From Macrolepiota albuminosa (lineage: Eukaryota; Basidiomycota; Agaricomycetes; Agaricales; Agaricaceae): DNA of 64,000 bases. Positions 20,928 to 31,337 of the stretch are shown in pieces (the stretch's first letter is position 1; each line of letters starts with the position of its first letter). A program made the translations under genes and the position numbers. The stretch spans positions 310,001 to 374,000 of the forward strand of contig JAMWFC010000114.1 in NCBI GenBank assembly GCA_027475525.1. The letters run 5' to 3'. The notes under the pieces are model-generated. The model worked only from the letters and a program-made list of their open reading frames with translations, did no database searches and was not told where the DNA came from.

Positions 20928-22451
20928 GTGGTGATCCCTCCCGAACATCTGAATGCTGTACTGATCTTAAACGACAAAGGGACCCTAAGCCAGATCCGCC
21001 GCGCCCTCCGGGACAAGTACTTCACCGACCACGACCCCCGCAACCCCCCCGACGGAACCGACCACGACCCCGCCTTCTTCTTGTCCCTCGACAAAAAGCT
21101 CCTCCTCCGGGACGGCCGCATCTACGTCCCGGATCACGCCCGACTCCGCTACAACGTCCTCTGTCAACACCACAACCACAAGCTCCAGAGACACCCTGGA
21201 ATACGTAAGACTCTCCAGCTTATCTCCCGGACTTACTTTTGGCCAGGGTTGAAGAAGGACGTGACCCGCTACATTCGATCATGTGAACCCTGCCTCCAGG
21301 CCAAGGTCCCCCAACACCGACCATACGGACTCCTGAAACCCCTGCCAGTCAGACGACGCCCCTGGTCCTCCATATCCCTGGACCACATCGTCGAACTCCC
21401 AGAATCTGAAGAGTTCGATGCCATTCTCGTCATTGTGTGCAGGCTAACCAAACAGAGCATCTTCCTACTCTGCCACACCACGGACACCGCCCCGGACTTC
21501 GCCCAGCTGTTCCTCGAGCACGTCTTCGCCAAACATGGACTCCTGGACGACATCGTCTCCGACCGTGGCCTCCTCTTCATGTCCAAGTTTTGAACTTCCC
21601 TGTGTAAGGCACTTGAAGTAAAGACTAACCTCTCTACCGCCTACCACCCTGAAACCGACGGCCAAACCAAAAGGGTCAACCAGTCTCTCAAGCAGTACCT
21701 CCGACTGTACGTTAACTACTTGCAGGACGACTGGCACGCCGAGCTCTCCCTGGCCGAGTTCACCTACAACAACACGCCGCACTCTGCCACCGGGGTATCC
21801 CCCTTCTTTGCCAACAAGGGATACCACCCTCGACTGACACTCTTGCTCCGGGACATCCCATCGCATGCTGCCCACAAGGTCGCCCAGGATCTCCAATCCC
21901 TTCACGAGTTTCTCCGGGAAGAGATCGACACTGCGAACCGGGCCTATGCAAAACACGCCGACCGGAAACGGGAAGACACCCCTGACTGGACCTCTGGGAC
22001 AAAGGTATGGTTAGATCAATGCCACCTCCGCACCCACCGGCCCTCCCCAAAACTCGATCACAAGCGCCTCGGCCCGTTCAAGATATTGAAGAAGGTCTCA
22101 TCCCACGCCTACAAGATCGAGCTTCCCCCGGGACTAAAAGGTCTGCACCTGGTATTCCACATCCGCCTCCTGGAACAACACCTCCCGGATCCCTTCTCCG
22201 AACGACGCCCTGAGCCCCCTCCCCCGGTCGAGGTCGAGGACAAATACCACTACGAGGTTGAAGACATCCTCGACTCCCGGAATATTTGTGGACGACCCCA
22301 CTTCCTCGTACAGTGGAAGGGATACGGCCCAGAAGACGACACTTGGGAACTGCGCCAAAACCTCGAAAGCGCCCTCGACAAACTCCGGGACTTCCAACAA
22401 CGGCACTCGGGAAACGACCCTCCCGGGTGCAGGACTCATAGATGGCAGTAG
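20928..22451 (+). pseudogene. integrase and chromodomain of element B
   Basis: The zinc finger (H..H near HHNHKLQRHPGI, CEPCLQAK) is followed by the core with D in SLDHIVELP and D in VSDRGLLF. A TGA at about 21591 replaces the usual Trp of SKFW. The catalytic Glu of the DGQTE motif is Lys (AAA at 21669-21671), so this integrase should be dead even if read through. Then [20 protein letters not shown] (GPF/Y module) and a well-formed chromodomain ([28 protein letters not shown]). The TAG at 22449 ends pol. The chromodomain classes B as a chromovirus. Confidence 0.92.
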
Positions 22452-22615
22452 TGGGCGTAACCCCCGGGCTCAGTAGGGATTCAACTCCCATGTATACTTT
22501 CTGCTCTCCCTTTCTAGATCTTACTCTCTTTTAGTACCTTTTCATAGTGGTGTCCCGGAACCTGGGCAAGGTGCTCTTTCAGTCTTCTTTTGCCCCTTAC
22601 ACCACCCTTTGCCCC

Positions 22616-22769
22616 GGGAGACCAAGTATATACATTTTATTATAAGTACAATATTCTACAGACCCACAGACGAGCAAAGACAAGAACGAACAGGGAGACC
22701 AAGTATATACATTTTATTATAAGTACAATATTCTACAGACCCACAGACGAGCAAAGACAAGAACGAACA
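22616..22769. repeat. perfect 77-bp tandem duplication 10
   Basis: Copies 22616-22692 and 22693-22769 are identical; they lie between pol and the 3' end of the antisense gene of element B. Confidence 0.97.
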
Positions 22770-22773
22770 AAAA

Positions 22774-24502
22774 CTACCACCCCCCGCTCCCTCCCTCCCC
22801 AGGCCAGCCTCGAAACCCCTCCCCCATCCCCTCCGGACCATGCTCCCACAATACTTCCTCGGCCAACTGCTCCCAGGACGGGAGAGACTCACCCTCGTCC
22901 AGAACTCTCTCGAACCAGGAGCTGGGGGCAGGCACGTTCCTCCGCCGGTGTGCCGACACCACCCACCCAAAAGCAAGTCGAGGCCCCGCTCTACCCCGGG
23001 AGTCATCACCTCAGGGCGCTGCCCCTCCTGCAGCGCCGCAAGTGCCGTGGCTGCCCTGTCCAAGAGCAAGCGGTGCTCTCGGGCCCAGCCTGGGAATGTC
23101 AGTAGGAGATCAAGTCTGAGGAGAAGGGGACTCACTTAATGAGGCCATGCGGGCCACCACCACGTCTCGGCGCAGAGCCTCCGCCAACCCCTCACTCCCC
23201 GGGAGCCCCACTCCTTGCCCAAGCCTCGTCCTCAGAGCCTCTAGCTTGGCCTCCGCTTCCCCCTGGGCGATCCTGGCCTCCTCCAGGCCCTGGATCATCT
23301 CCTCCCGACCCTCCTCCAGACCCCTCCCGGCCGCCACCTCCCCCCTCATCCCCTCCTCGTGAACCCCCTGCTCCTGCCTGGCCCGCTCCTGCATAACCTC
23401 GACGTCGTGGACTAGGAGTCCCCCGGACAAGGAGGAGAACTCCGCGGAAGATAGGTGAGGGGGGGAGACTGGGGATGGGGTCCTCAGGGGCAGGCGCGCC
23501 CTCTTGGATGGGCCTGGAGAGGGACTAGGCAACGCCCGCCTCTTCCCCTTGTCGGGGCGCCCCCCGCGACCCTCATGACTGCCAGCCCCAGCCCGGGTCA
23601 CCCGACGGGTGATCAGGACCATGGGCCGCCCCCGGCCCCCCACTCGAATGGCCCCTCGGCCCCCCGACCCCCCACTGGGCGCCTCTGCGGGCGCTGCGGG
23701 CACCTCCCCCACCGGCTCCACCACCCAATCCTGCTTCTTGACTTTCATCCTCTGAGTAACCCCAGCCAGCGGCCATCCCTGCTCCCAGGAGACACACCGC
23801 GCCCTCCACAGCGCCGACACGGAGCACCGCTCATGGTTGAGACGGCAGGCCTCGCAGACGGACGTATTGCAGTGAAACGAGGGGCCCGGAACCTCAAATA
23901 GGCAAGGCACCACACACCGGGCGCAGTGCAAGCACTGCACCAAAGTCAGCAGAAAGACCAAGAGATAGGAGCCCACTCACCGGTCCGTTGCTCACGCACC
24001 AGGCGTGGGCAGACAGACCCCAGAGTCTCTCTAGGGCCTCCCCGAACAGCTCCTGCGTCACGGCCACCCACGCAATGCGTTGATCTTCCGGGACCTCTGC
24101 AACGGTCTCCACCGCCATTCCGGAGCGACGGAAACGGGGGGCAGGCAGCCTAGGGCGGGGAGGGGGGTGCGGACAGGGAGGGCGGACAGTCATCCACGCA
24201 AAGGTAGGCGCGGGACGACTTGGGCGGGACTCCGGGAGGACACTAGGGCCTGCCTCAGGAGCAGACTCTGGGTGCCGACTGGGACCCGCTTCCGGGGCAG
24301 GATTACTGAGTTGTTCTGGAATAGAAAGGTCAGCTGAGACAGGCAGACGATGTGGGAAGCACTCACGTTGCTGGACGAGCTCCGCCACACGCTCCCGGTC
24401 AAGGCGGGCTTGGTATCGCGCGTCCCGGGCCTCCCAGGCCATGAGGGGCGCAACCTCGTTAGTGTGTGGGGGCGTCGGGGAATGTGTTGGCGTACGCGAC
24501 AT
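22774..24502 (-). CDS. spliced antisense Cys-rich gene carried by element B
   Basis: Read on the minus strand from ATG 24502 (MSRTPTHSPTPPHTNEV). Four exons are supported by canonical introns at 24316-24366 (51 nt), 23935-23980 (46 nt) and 23090-23135 (46 nt). All start GTGAGT, have a CTGAC branch and end in CAG, and all join frames cleanly. Exon 2 is Pro/Arg rich. The exon 3 start creates a Cys cluster, CLHCARCVVPC...C...CEACRLNHERC, like a small zinc-binding fold, followed by a basic stretch (PDKGKRRA, GPSKRARLP) and a Glu-rich coiled-coil segment. Exon 4 (REHRLLLDRAATAL...) needs one frameshift near 22,990 to reach the stop at 22774. Similar Cys-rich hypothetical proteins are, from memory, common in Agaricomycetes; function is unknown. 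Nuclear location is inferred from the basic motifs. Confidence 0.65.
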
Positions 24503-24615
24503 GTTTGAACTTGATGGTAAATTTTTTTTTCGATACGTGGCAAGTCAGGTGCCAGATCCCACGGTTGAACCCCGGTCCGACCAACTGGCTACGTGCGCCT
24601 CGGAGGGTCTCGGCG

Positions 24616-24630
24616 CTGAAGGGGGGGTGA
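24616..24630 (+). other. polypurine tract of element B
   Basis: GAAGGGGGGGTGA immediately before the 3' LTR start TGTCACGACC. The sequence also lies just upstream of the antisense gene. Confidence 0.75.
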
Positions 24631-25377
24631 TGTCACGACCCCTCCCCTTCGGGCCCACCCCGGGACACCCCCGGAACACCATCCAGGACCCTCCCTCCAA
24701 CCCCGCAGGACACGCCCCGCCATCACGACCACCGACACTGCCATCACGCGCATCAAGGACCGCCAGCCCCGATCAACGATCGGATCACGCGACTCATTTC
24801 CGGCTATTACGCATCACGCATCACAGCTCCCTCCGCACCAATTGATCGCGCGCCCCACACGTGCGATCCTGGTATACAGTTCCTGCCGCTACTTAATGAC
24901 CCCCGGAGCCCATCCCAGACACCCCGGAACCCCGAGACCTGGTCCCGTAGTACTTATAGCATAGTTCCCTGTTGTATTCGCTAGTCTTGATATTACACTG
25001 CTTATACTGTTTTCACTTGGTTACTTGAATTGTTGCGTGCCCTCTATTTGACTGGTACGCATTGACTGGCATGCTTGACTGGCACGCTTGGATAATCACA
25101 TGCTCTAAGACTGGTACGCACTTCACGACTTTAATTTACTGACTTGGTCTCGTCTTAGAACCTCCGGTTCATGACTCGACCCCCACCCAAATTCCCCAGC
25201 TACTCACCACCCAAAACCCCCAGACCAAGCCTCCCCCTCCCGGGAGTACCCCTGTCCACGTCTTGAACCCCGGAGTCCTAGCCCCGGAGTTCCAGACACC
25301 CAAGTATCCATGGGTCAAGTCCGCATTGTAAGGGCGATTGCTTTCCCAGAAAGCCCCCGACTCAGCGGAACCTGACA
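24631..25377 (+). repeat. 3' LTR of element B (747 bp)
   Basis: TG...CA ends, uninterrupted. Differs from the 5' LTR at scattered positions, mostly transitions. Read on the minus strand it lies upstream of the antisense gene and could supply its promoter. Related LTRs are at 45819-46477 and 54144-55018. Confidence 0.9.
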
Positions 25378-25524
25378 GTGGCAACAAGTTCACCTGAGTT
25401 TTGAAGAACTCAAGGGCCTTGTGGTCCGTTATGATGTGGATGGGATATCTCATCAGCTTATCCTCCCACTTGAGGAGGGCCTCGAGTATGGCAAGAGTCT
25501 CCAGCTCGTGCACCGCATAGTTTT

Positions 25525-25678
25525 GCTGGGCCGTCGTAAACTTCTTTGACATGAACCCTGCTGGGCGGCACGTCTGCCAGCTGCTTCCCTGGCCGTACAT
25601 GGCTGGGCCGTCGTAAACTTCTTTGACATGAACCCTGCTGGGCGGCACGTCTGCCAGCTGCTTCCCTGGCCGTACATG
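25525..25678. repeat. perfect 77-bp tandem duplication 11
   Basis: Copies 25525-25601 and 25602-25678 are identical, in the RNase H region of element A. Confidence 0.97.
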
Positions 25679-25780
25679 GCTCCGACGCCTGTCTTGGACG
25701 CGTCGCAAATAAGCCATATCGGCTCGTCCTGTCTAGGGTCGATTGGTCGAATCACCGGAGTCTTCGTACAGATCCATTTG

Positions 25781-25934
25781 ACCATCTCGAAGCACCGCTG
25801 GTGCAATGGCCTCCAATTGAACGGTGACCTGTTCTGTGTCATGGCCATAAGTGGCCCACCATCTCGAAGCACCGCTGGTGCAATGGCCTCCAATTGAACG
25901 GTGACCTGTTCTGTGTCATGGCCATAAGTGGCCC
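25781..25934. repeat. perfect 77-bp tandem duplication 12
   Basis: Copies 25781-25857 and 25858-25934 are identical, in the RT connection region of element A. Confidence 0.97.
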
Positions 25935-27236
25935 AGTATAGGCTGTAACATCGGGCAAGAAGCTCGATATGTAATTGACAAGACCAACGAACCGTTGGAT
26001 GTCATTGTAGTTTCGGGGCGTTCGCCACTCCCGAATGCGATCGAGCTTGTCCTGATCGGGGTGGATACCCCGCTCATCAATGACATGCCCTAGGCAGTCT
26101 ATACTCTGAGCGTAGAGCTCACATTTCTTCCACTTCAAGTACAACTTGTACTTGCGCAGTCGTTCGAATACGACTCTGAGGTGCTGCTCATGCTCCTCCA
26201 TAGAATCCGAGTAGATGAATATGTCATCTAAGTAGACGTGCATAAAACGTCCTATTACGTCTCAGAAGATAGAGGTCATTAGCCTCTGGAAAGTTGCTGG
26301 AGCATTACAGTCTCCAATCTGCATTATATTGCTCATGAACGTGCCCATGATCAATGCAAATACGGTCTTGGGTATGTCATCGGTGCGAATGCGCACCTGC
26401 TCATAAGCGTCAGTAAGGTCAATCTTCAAGCAATACTTCGCCCGAGCCACGTCTTCCCGGATCACCTCTTGATCTGGTAAAGGAGTTACATCCTTTATGG
26501 TATTGTCATTGCGCTGACGCACATCAAGAGCTGTTTGAAGGGTTCCATCCTTCTTCAGGATGCACAATAATGGTGCAGCTTGAGCGGTGGTGCATGGGGA
26601 CCACCATTGAGCATTCAAATAGCGATTAGTCTTATCGCGTAGTTGCTCCTGGAGGGCGCGCGGGCAGCGTGGCAAGTGATACTTATACTGCTTGCTCTCA
26701 TCTATGAGATTAATCTCATGGTTCACCTCCCGCCATGGCGGCAGCTCCTCCTTGGTCCCATTGACCATGTCGGCAAATTCTTCTTGCCATTGCTGACGCA
26801 ACCGAGGAATATCTTCCTCACTAAGGCTTGTCGCCTTCTGCTTCCCCTTCATACGCACCGGGGGAAGTACTTCCACCGTCTCTGAGTGTGGCCAAGGCGG
26901 CGGCACATACTGCTTGCGCATTGCGAGCACCCAATTGACACTGTCATCGGGTATGTGTAGTCTCAGCGGAGCACCCACTGCTGCTGCCTTATAAGCCACG
27001 AGGCTTTTCCCCTCACATACAAGTGAGTACGCTATGGACACCTCGTCCGAGGATGGCTGGCGATATGCTGGGTTGACGGTCATCCATCTCTGGTGCACAT
27101 TTTGCGCACACGTGGCTGCCACCAGCTCGTTCCACTCTTGCGGCATTTGGGGGTCGTATGCCCAGTCGTACTCCGGCAGGGGGGCTGGTCGCTCCCATAG
27201 GGACCGTGTGTCCCCCTCTCCTGAGGCTTCCGCCTC

Positions 27237-29230
27237 TCAGATGCTGTCTCTCAAGTCTTCCAACTTGACTCGTGAGGACGTAGGTGGACATACATCCACT
27301 GAGTCCTCCCGTTGTCTCGCCTTTTGATGGCGCTTGTCTGGAGGCTTTGTGCCTCGAATATCAGGAGCGATTATTTGCTCGTTGGAGGCTTGATACTCCT
27401 CCTCGCTCATCATTACCACGTTGTGGTCTGCGCTCAGTCCAGGCATAGCCTGCACTTCCTCCTCCACATCCTCCATGGCCGGCACTCTGCACCAGCCCAG
27501 TCATGGAGAGTCCTTGTGTTTCTCCATAGTGCGATGACGTCACAGACAATTATCAGTGTCGTCTGCTGTAGCTCGCTTGGCTGGGATCACTTTCCCGTTC
27601 ACTAGCACCTGACAATGGTCAAAGTCTAATATGACTTTGTTACGCCGCATGAATGGTGTTCCCAGTATCATATCATAGTGATCAAAGTTTGCTACATCCA
27701 TGTATTCCCAGCTATGTGAGCCCGGCGTTTGGACAGTCACATTTGTCCCATACTGCATCATGGCTCGGCTCCCTACAGTGCCCAGCTGTAACGCCAATGG
27801 CGTATCCAACTCCTGCACGGATATTCCATACACATGGGCGAACTGGGGCGTTATGCCCAACATAGTACTCCCAGAGTCCCATAGGGTCCATGCCTTGTGG
27901 CCATCTACGTCCACATACGATACCAGGCACTCCTTGTCTGCTCGTTTTAGTGTAGGGCGCTGCAAAGTGCCCTCTGCACGACAAAGAGTCACCTTCTTCA
28001 TCCGAACCACGTTATTCTGTTCGGGATCATTTGTGGACGGCCAATCTGTCATCGCCGCTAGGCACTCGGAGTCGCTGTCGTGACTGTAGTACTCATTGTC
28101 GTAGATGTCGTCATATACGTCGACTGTGACATACTCCTCCTCCTCCACAACCACACTCTTGGGCTTGGTGCCCGATGCCTCCTCTGGGGGCTCCTGGTCA
28201 TTTGTGGGGTGCTCTGCCTCAGACTCGGCAGAAACATCTCTGTCACTCCCACTCGCGGCTGCAGTATGTGCAGCTCGAAGATGGGTGCGGGGTGTATACC
28301 CCTTCCTCAGGGCTCCTGGCTTTGCGGGGCAGTTGGTAGCATAGTGGCCTGGTTGGCCACACGCGAAACAAGTCCCCGTCTGACCTGGTGGGTTGGCCGG
28401 TTTGAAGTCCGGCCTTGGTTTAGGACATTCTCCGTCCGGCGCCCGATCTGGGCGTGGGCAGCTCTGCCCTTGGTTCGCCGCAGGAGTTCTGTGTACAACA
28501 AACCGCGTGTTGCGGTCACGGTCCACATCAGTCTTTTTGGCCAGGAAGGTCCCCACATGCTGACCCCGTGAGGGTGTCCCACCAGGCGGTAGTTGCCTGG
28601 GTCCTCCTTTGTGTCCACTCCGATGCTCGTAGTGGTTAGCAGTCTTCAGAGACTGCTCATACCTGATGGCATATGCCACAAACTCTTCTACATTGTTGAC
28701 TTCTGGGGACAATCCGTCCTCACGTATCAAATAGCAGCGCATGTCCGCTGGAATGCCATCCAAGAACGTTTCAAGCATTGTATACCCGTCCGGGTATACT
28801 GCCATGTTCTGGGCATGGTCATTAAGGGTATTATAGAACCCTTGCACTCCCAACTTCTCGGTGTACTTGGCGGACTGGAAGTCCTGCCTTGCATCCTGGA
28901 GCGTTGAGGGGTGTACAAATCGATCGTACAGTCCGGTAAGGACTCCTTTGAACGTCCAGTCATATTGGACACGGTTGACGTGCAGTACTGCCCGTCAAAA
29001 CCATCCCATGGCCTCTCCGGCCAAGAACTCAGGAAGAACGAAGATTCGTTCTCGTTCCATATGGTCGCCTCCATATAAGCACATGGCAAGATGGGTGCAT
29101 ACATCCATTGCCCAATCTTCCAGGTCGCTGAACTTAGACGCGCCCGTATAGGCACGAATGTGCCTACTGTCTGCTTTACGCAGATTCACTCCATCTGGTA
29201 ACCGTAAGGTTATGCCCAGGGCATCATCGA
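27237..29230 (-). pseudogene. gag core, zinc knuckle and retropepsin of element A
   Basis: On the minus strand the capsid-like part includes DWAMDVCTHLAMCLYGGDH, WTFKGVLTGLYDRFVHPST, FYNTLNDHAQNMAVYPDG and VEEFVAYAIRYEQSL. A CCHC knuckle, CFACGQPGHYATNC, is encoded at 28329-28370. An acidic linker leads to the retropepsin with AWTLWDSGSTMLG and MILGTPFMRRNKVILDF. A TGA after WF at about 28,996 and another at about 27,543 interrupt the single long frame, which continues towards RT (EEEVQAMPGLSADH, then a TGA at 27237 where Arg would fit). The same order occurs in D and E. Confidence 0.88.
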
Positions 29231-30100
29231 CTACTCAATGCAGGCGATCGTGCATGGCTTCACGATGCATTCGAATGGCCTCTCGCTGACCTGGGGATCT
29301 AGTCGCCAAATCAGCGGCATGGGGAAGTGACTTCCCTCGTCCACCTTGCGGAGGACATCCCGAGCCTCCTCAACTGTGGGCATAATTGCCGTCGTCTTGC
29401 GGAATCGACCTAGGGCCGTCATCCCGGCCATTACCAGGGACATCACGTCTCGTGGTGCCATCTCGATCGAGGAAGTCTTCTTGATCATGATCGTTGCGCC
29501 GCCCTGGAACTGGAGAAGCTTGATTCTCCTGACCCTGCGTGACAAATTGACGATGCATCTCATCAATAGGCTTAGTGCCCTCAAATACGATGCCTTGATT
29601 GTTGATAAGGGACTGTCCCTTAGTCCTGAGGTCGCCATTGCGCATACGTTGGTACGCGACTCTGTCGCTCAACGTTTTGGCCATGGGCACGCGCGGCATC
29701 ACGGATGCCTCGCTTTCCACTTTGAGCACAGTGCTATCGTGCCCATCCGGACCTGACATATCTGTCCTACGGTCATGGTTACGCATGTGTGGGGGCTCCT
29801 CACGCCACCCTTGTCCTGCTGGAGTATAAAAAGTACTCACCGGTCTTACTTCGGGCACTTCTTGTGCCCATGCTAGTGCCTCCACTAGCTCGATTCCGAC
29901 GTCTTGATTGCGTCGTGCCGAGCATTCCTCGGACGTGTGGCTCCAGGGGGTCGAGACCCCCGATTGCCGTGTGGCCTTACGCTGCACATACATTTGCAGC
30001 TCCATAGTGAGCACTCTCACCATTAAATCAGTATATTTCGTACTGAATACATTGGGCACTTCGTGCCCTTGTCGCCTAAGTGCTACTATATGGGCTGACA

Positions 30101-30254
30101 CGTAGCGCTCGAGTCGTGCTTGGGTGGTGTATTTCATCACCTCTGGGTGCAAGTCCCAGAACACCTGCAAGCTGACGCGTAGCGCTCGAGTCGTGCTTGG
30201 GTGGTGTATTTCATCACCTCTGGGTGCAAGTCCCAGAACACCTGCAAGCGCACA
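30101..30254. repeat. perfect 77-bp tandem duplication 13
   Basis: Copies 30101-30177 and 30178-30254 are identical. The bases just left of each copy are also similar (GCTGACA against GCTGACG). Confidence 0.97.
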
Positions 30255-30387
30255 GTGTACGCGGTTTTCAGCCGCTGTTCCTCTGCTCTGGCGTTGTCGT
30301 CACTTGACAACTCCATCACCTCCTCTGGAAGCTCTACAACCTCTGGAGCTTCCTCCACTGCTGGTGTGCACAGGAATCGGTTTTCCA

Positions 30388-30541
30388 CGCGGGATACTTC
30401 AGGCCTTGCAGCCTCCTCCAGTACCTCCTCTATGCGGGCTTCCGCCATTTTAAAAGGCATTGAGCGCGGGATACTTCAGGCCTTGCAGCCTCCTCCAGTA
30501 CCTCCTCTATGCGGGCTTCCGCCATTTTAAAAGGCATTGAG
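30388..30541. repeat. perfect 77-bp tandem duplication 14
   Basis: Copies 30388-30464 and 30465-30541 are identical, in the N-terminal gag of element A. Confidence 0.97.
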
Positions 30542-31097
30542 CCCGCAGTGGACCGCCTGGTCCCACTACTCCGGCTCGGATGGAGGGCTCTCCCAGTCCG
30601 TACTGACAACTCGGCGTCTCCTGGGGCGCCATAGGCACCGGTTGACTGTCGGCCGTCCTCCGGGGGTCCTTTGGAAGCCAATCGGCTAGACCGTCGCAGT
30701 CCTCCTGGCAGCTGCGTAACTGGGGGCGTTAATCCCCCGGGCATCTTGTCCTGGAGGCATTGCGGACCGTCCTGCTGTGAGCTTTCAGCTCTCCGGGCCT
30801 CACTCTCATTTCCGGCCAGGTCGGTACTCTGACCTCGGTCTCGAGCCTTGGGTCTTACCTGACCCGCATTGGACGCTGACACGTCCTGGGTGTCTGCTGG
30901 GTCTCCCCGTAGGTCGTGGGCATTTCGCCCGCTGTCAGTGGGCACTGCAGGTATGGGATTACTCATCAATCCCCTGTTTGAAATTTGCACGGTGTGGCTG
31001 TGCAAGAAGCTCGAGAAGCTGATAGAGTTCTGTCAATGAACTCAACGACTGACGTCGGATGCTAGGCAATAGATCCTAGCTGGCGGATTCAAAAAAA

Positions 31098-31332
31098 TGT
31101 AACGAAGTTACAGAGATTGTGAGAGCTTAGGTTCACACTGCACAGAATCAGACCAGTCCGGTCTATTGACTATGTAGTATCAACACAAAAATAAGCTGCT
31201 TTGTAAGCAGCTGGTAAAACTATTTATATACTAATGTAAATAATATTATATTATAATAAATATAATATAATATTTACTATTATACAGTAAGTAAAGCTAT
31301 GTGGCCAACGCCACATAGCGGACTACGCTACA
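31098..31332 (-). repeat. 5' LTR of element A (235 bp)
   Basis: Starts TGTAACGAAGTTAC, ends GGACTACGCTACA (plus-strand reading) and is followed by the target duplication TGTGT at 31333-31337. An AT-rich stretch (TAATATTATATTATAATAAATA) lies in the middle. Confidence 0.92.
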
Positions 31333-31337
31333 TGTGT

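Larger units (their letters stand above)
10169..25377 (+). mobile_element. Ty3/gypsy chromovirus B, nested in A
   Basis: LTRs at 10169-11939 and 24631-25377 both begin TGTCA(T/C)GACCCCTCCCC and end CAGCGGAACCTGACA. The flanks are GCGGC (10164-10168) and GTGGC (25378-25382), a 5-bp target duplication with one later change. Removing B restores the alignment of A with D across the site, base for base in length. Order: gag, zinc knuckle, two protease domains, RT, RNase H, integrase, chromodomain, then an antisense spliced gene, polypurine tract and LTR. Its 5' LTR holds solo LTR H and its gag holds element C. It is GC-rich compared with the flanks. Confidence 0.93.
25378..27236 (-). pseudogene. 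pol of element A, 5' part: RT and RNase H
   Basis: Minus-strand order: NEINLID...YKYHLPRCPRALQEQL (RT entry), LLCILKKDGTLQTALDVRQ, KIDLTDAYEQVRIRTDD, ATFQRLMTSIF, a TGA at about 26264, then the active site HVYLDDIFIYSDS, CLGHVIDERGIHPD, FVGLVNYISSFLPDV. RNase H follows: WLICDASKTGVGAMYGQG, YAVHELETLAILEALLKWE, IITDHKALEFF. The catalytic Asp residues are present. Two 77-bp duplications (25525, 25781) shift the frame in RNase H and the connection domain. The coding sequence runs into element B at 25378 and resumes at 10163. Confidence 0.92.
29231..31005 (-). pseudogene. N-terminal gag region of element A
   Basis: The frame begins near 31005 (in-frame ATG of MSNPIPAVP about 40 bases inside). 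It is Ser/Gly/Arg rich, then contains a segment shared with D and E: LQVFWDLHPEV.KYTTQARLERYV, HEVPN...KYTDLMVRVLTMELQMYV, VAYQRMRNGDL...QSLINNQGIVFEG. Two 77-bp duplications (30101, 30388) split it. A frame change occurs near 29,400 (GRFRKTTAIMPTVEEARDV in another frame) and a stop near 29,233. It is the leading portion of a gag-pol polyprotein; no enzymatic motif is visible. Confidence 0.75.
4502..31332 (-). mobile_element. Ty3/gypsy element A, with element B nested in pol
   Basis: It is bounded by LTRs at 31098-31332 (5') and 4502-4813 (3') and by a perfect 5-bp duplication TGTGT at 4497-4501 and 31333-31337, which places it inside gag of copy E. Order on the minus strand: LTR, gag with zinc knuckle, retropepsin, RT, RNase H, integrase, chromodomain-like tail, ORF3, G6 polypurine tract, LTR. 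Without the 15.2-kb insertion B it would be about 11.6 kb, long for a fungal gypsy element because of ORF3. Confidence 0.93.

Noticed and set aside
31060..31097. Primer-binding site next to the 5' LTR of element A (and D, E)
   Set aside because: The LTR is followed by a T-run (TTTTTTTAAATC or TTTTTTTGAATC) with no clear complement to a tRNA 3' end; a priming mechanism cannot be assigned by eye.
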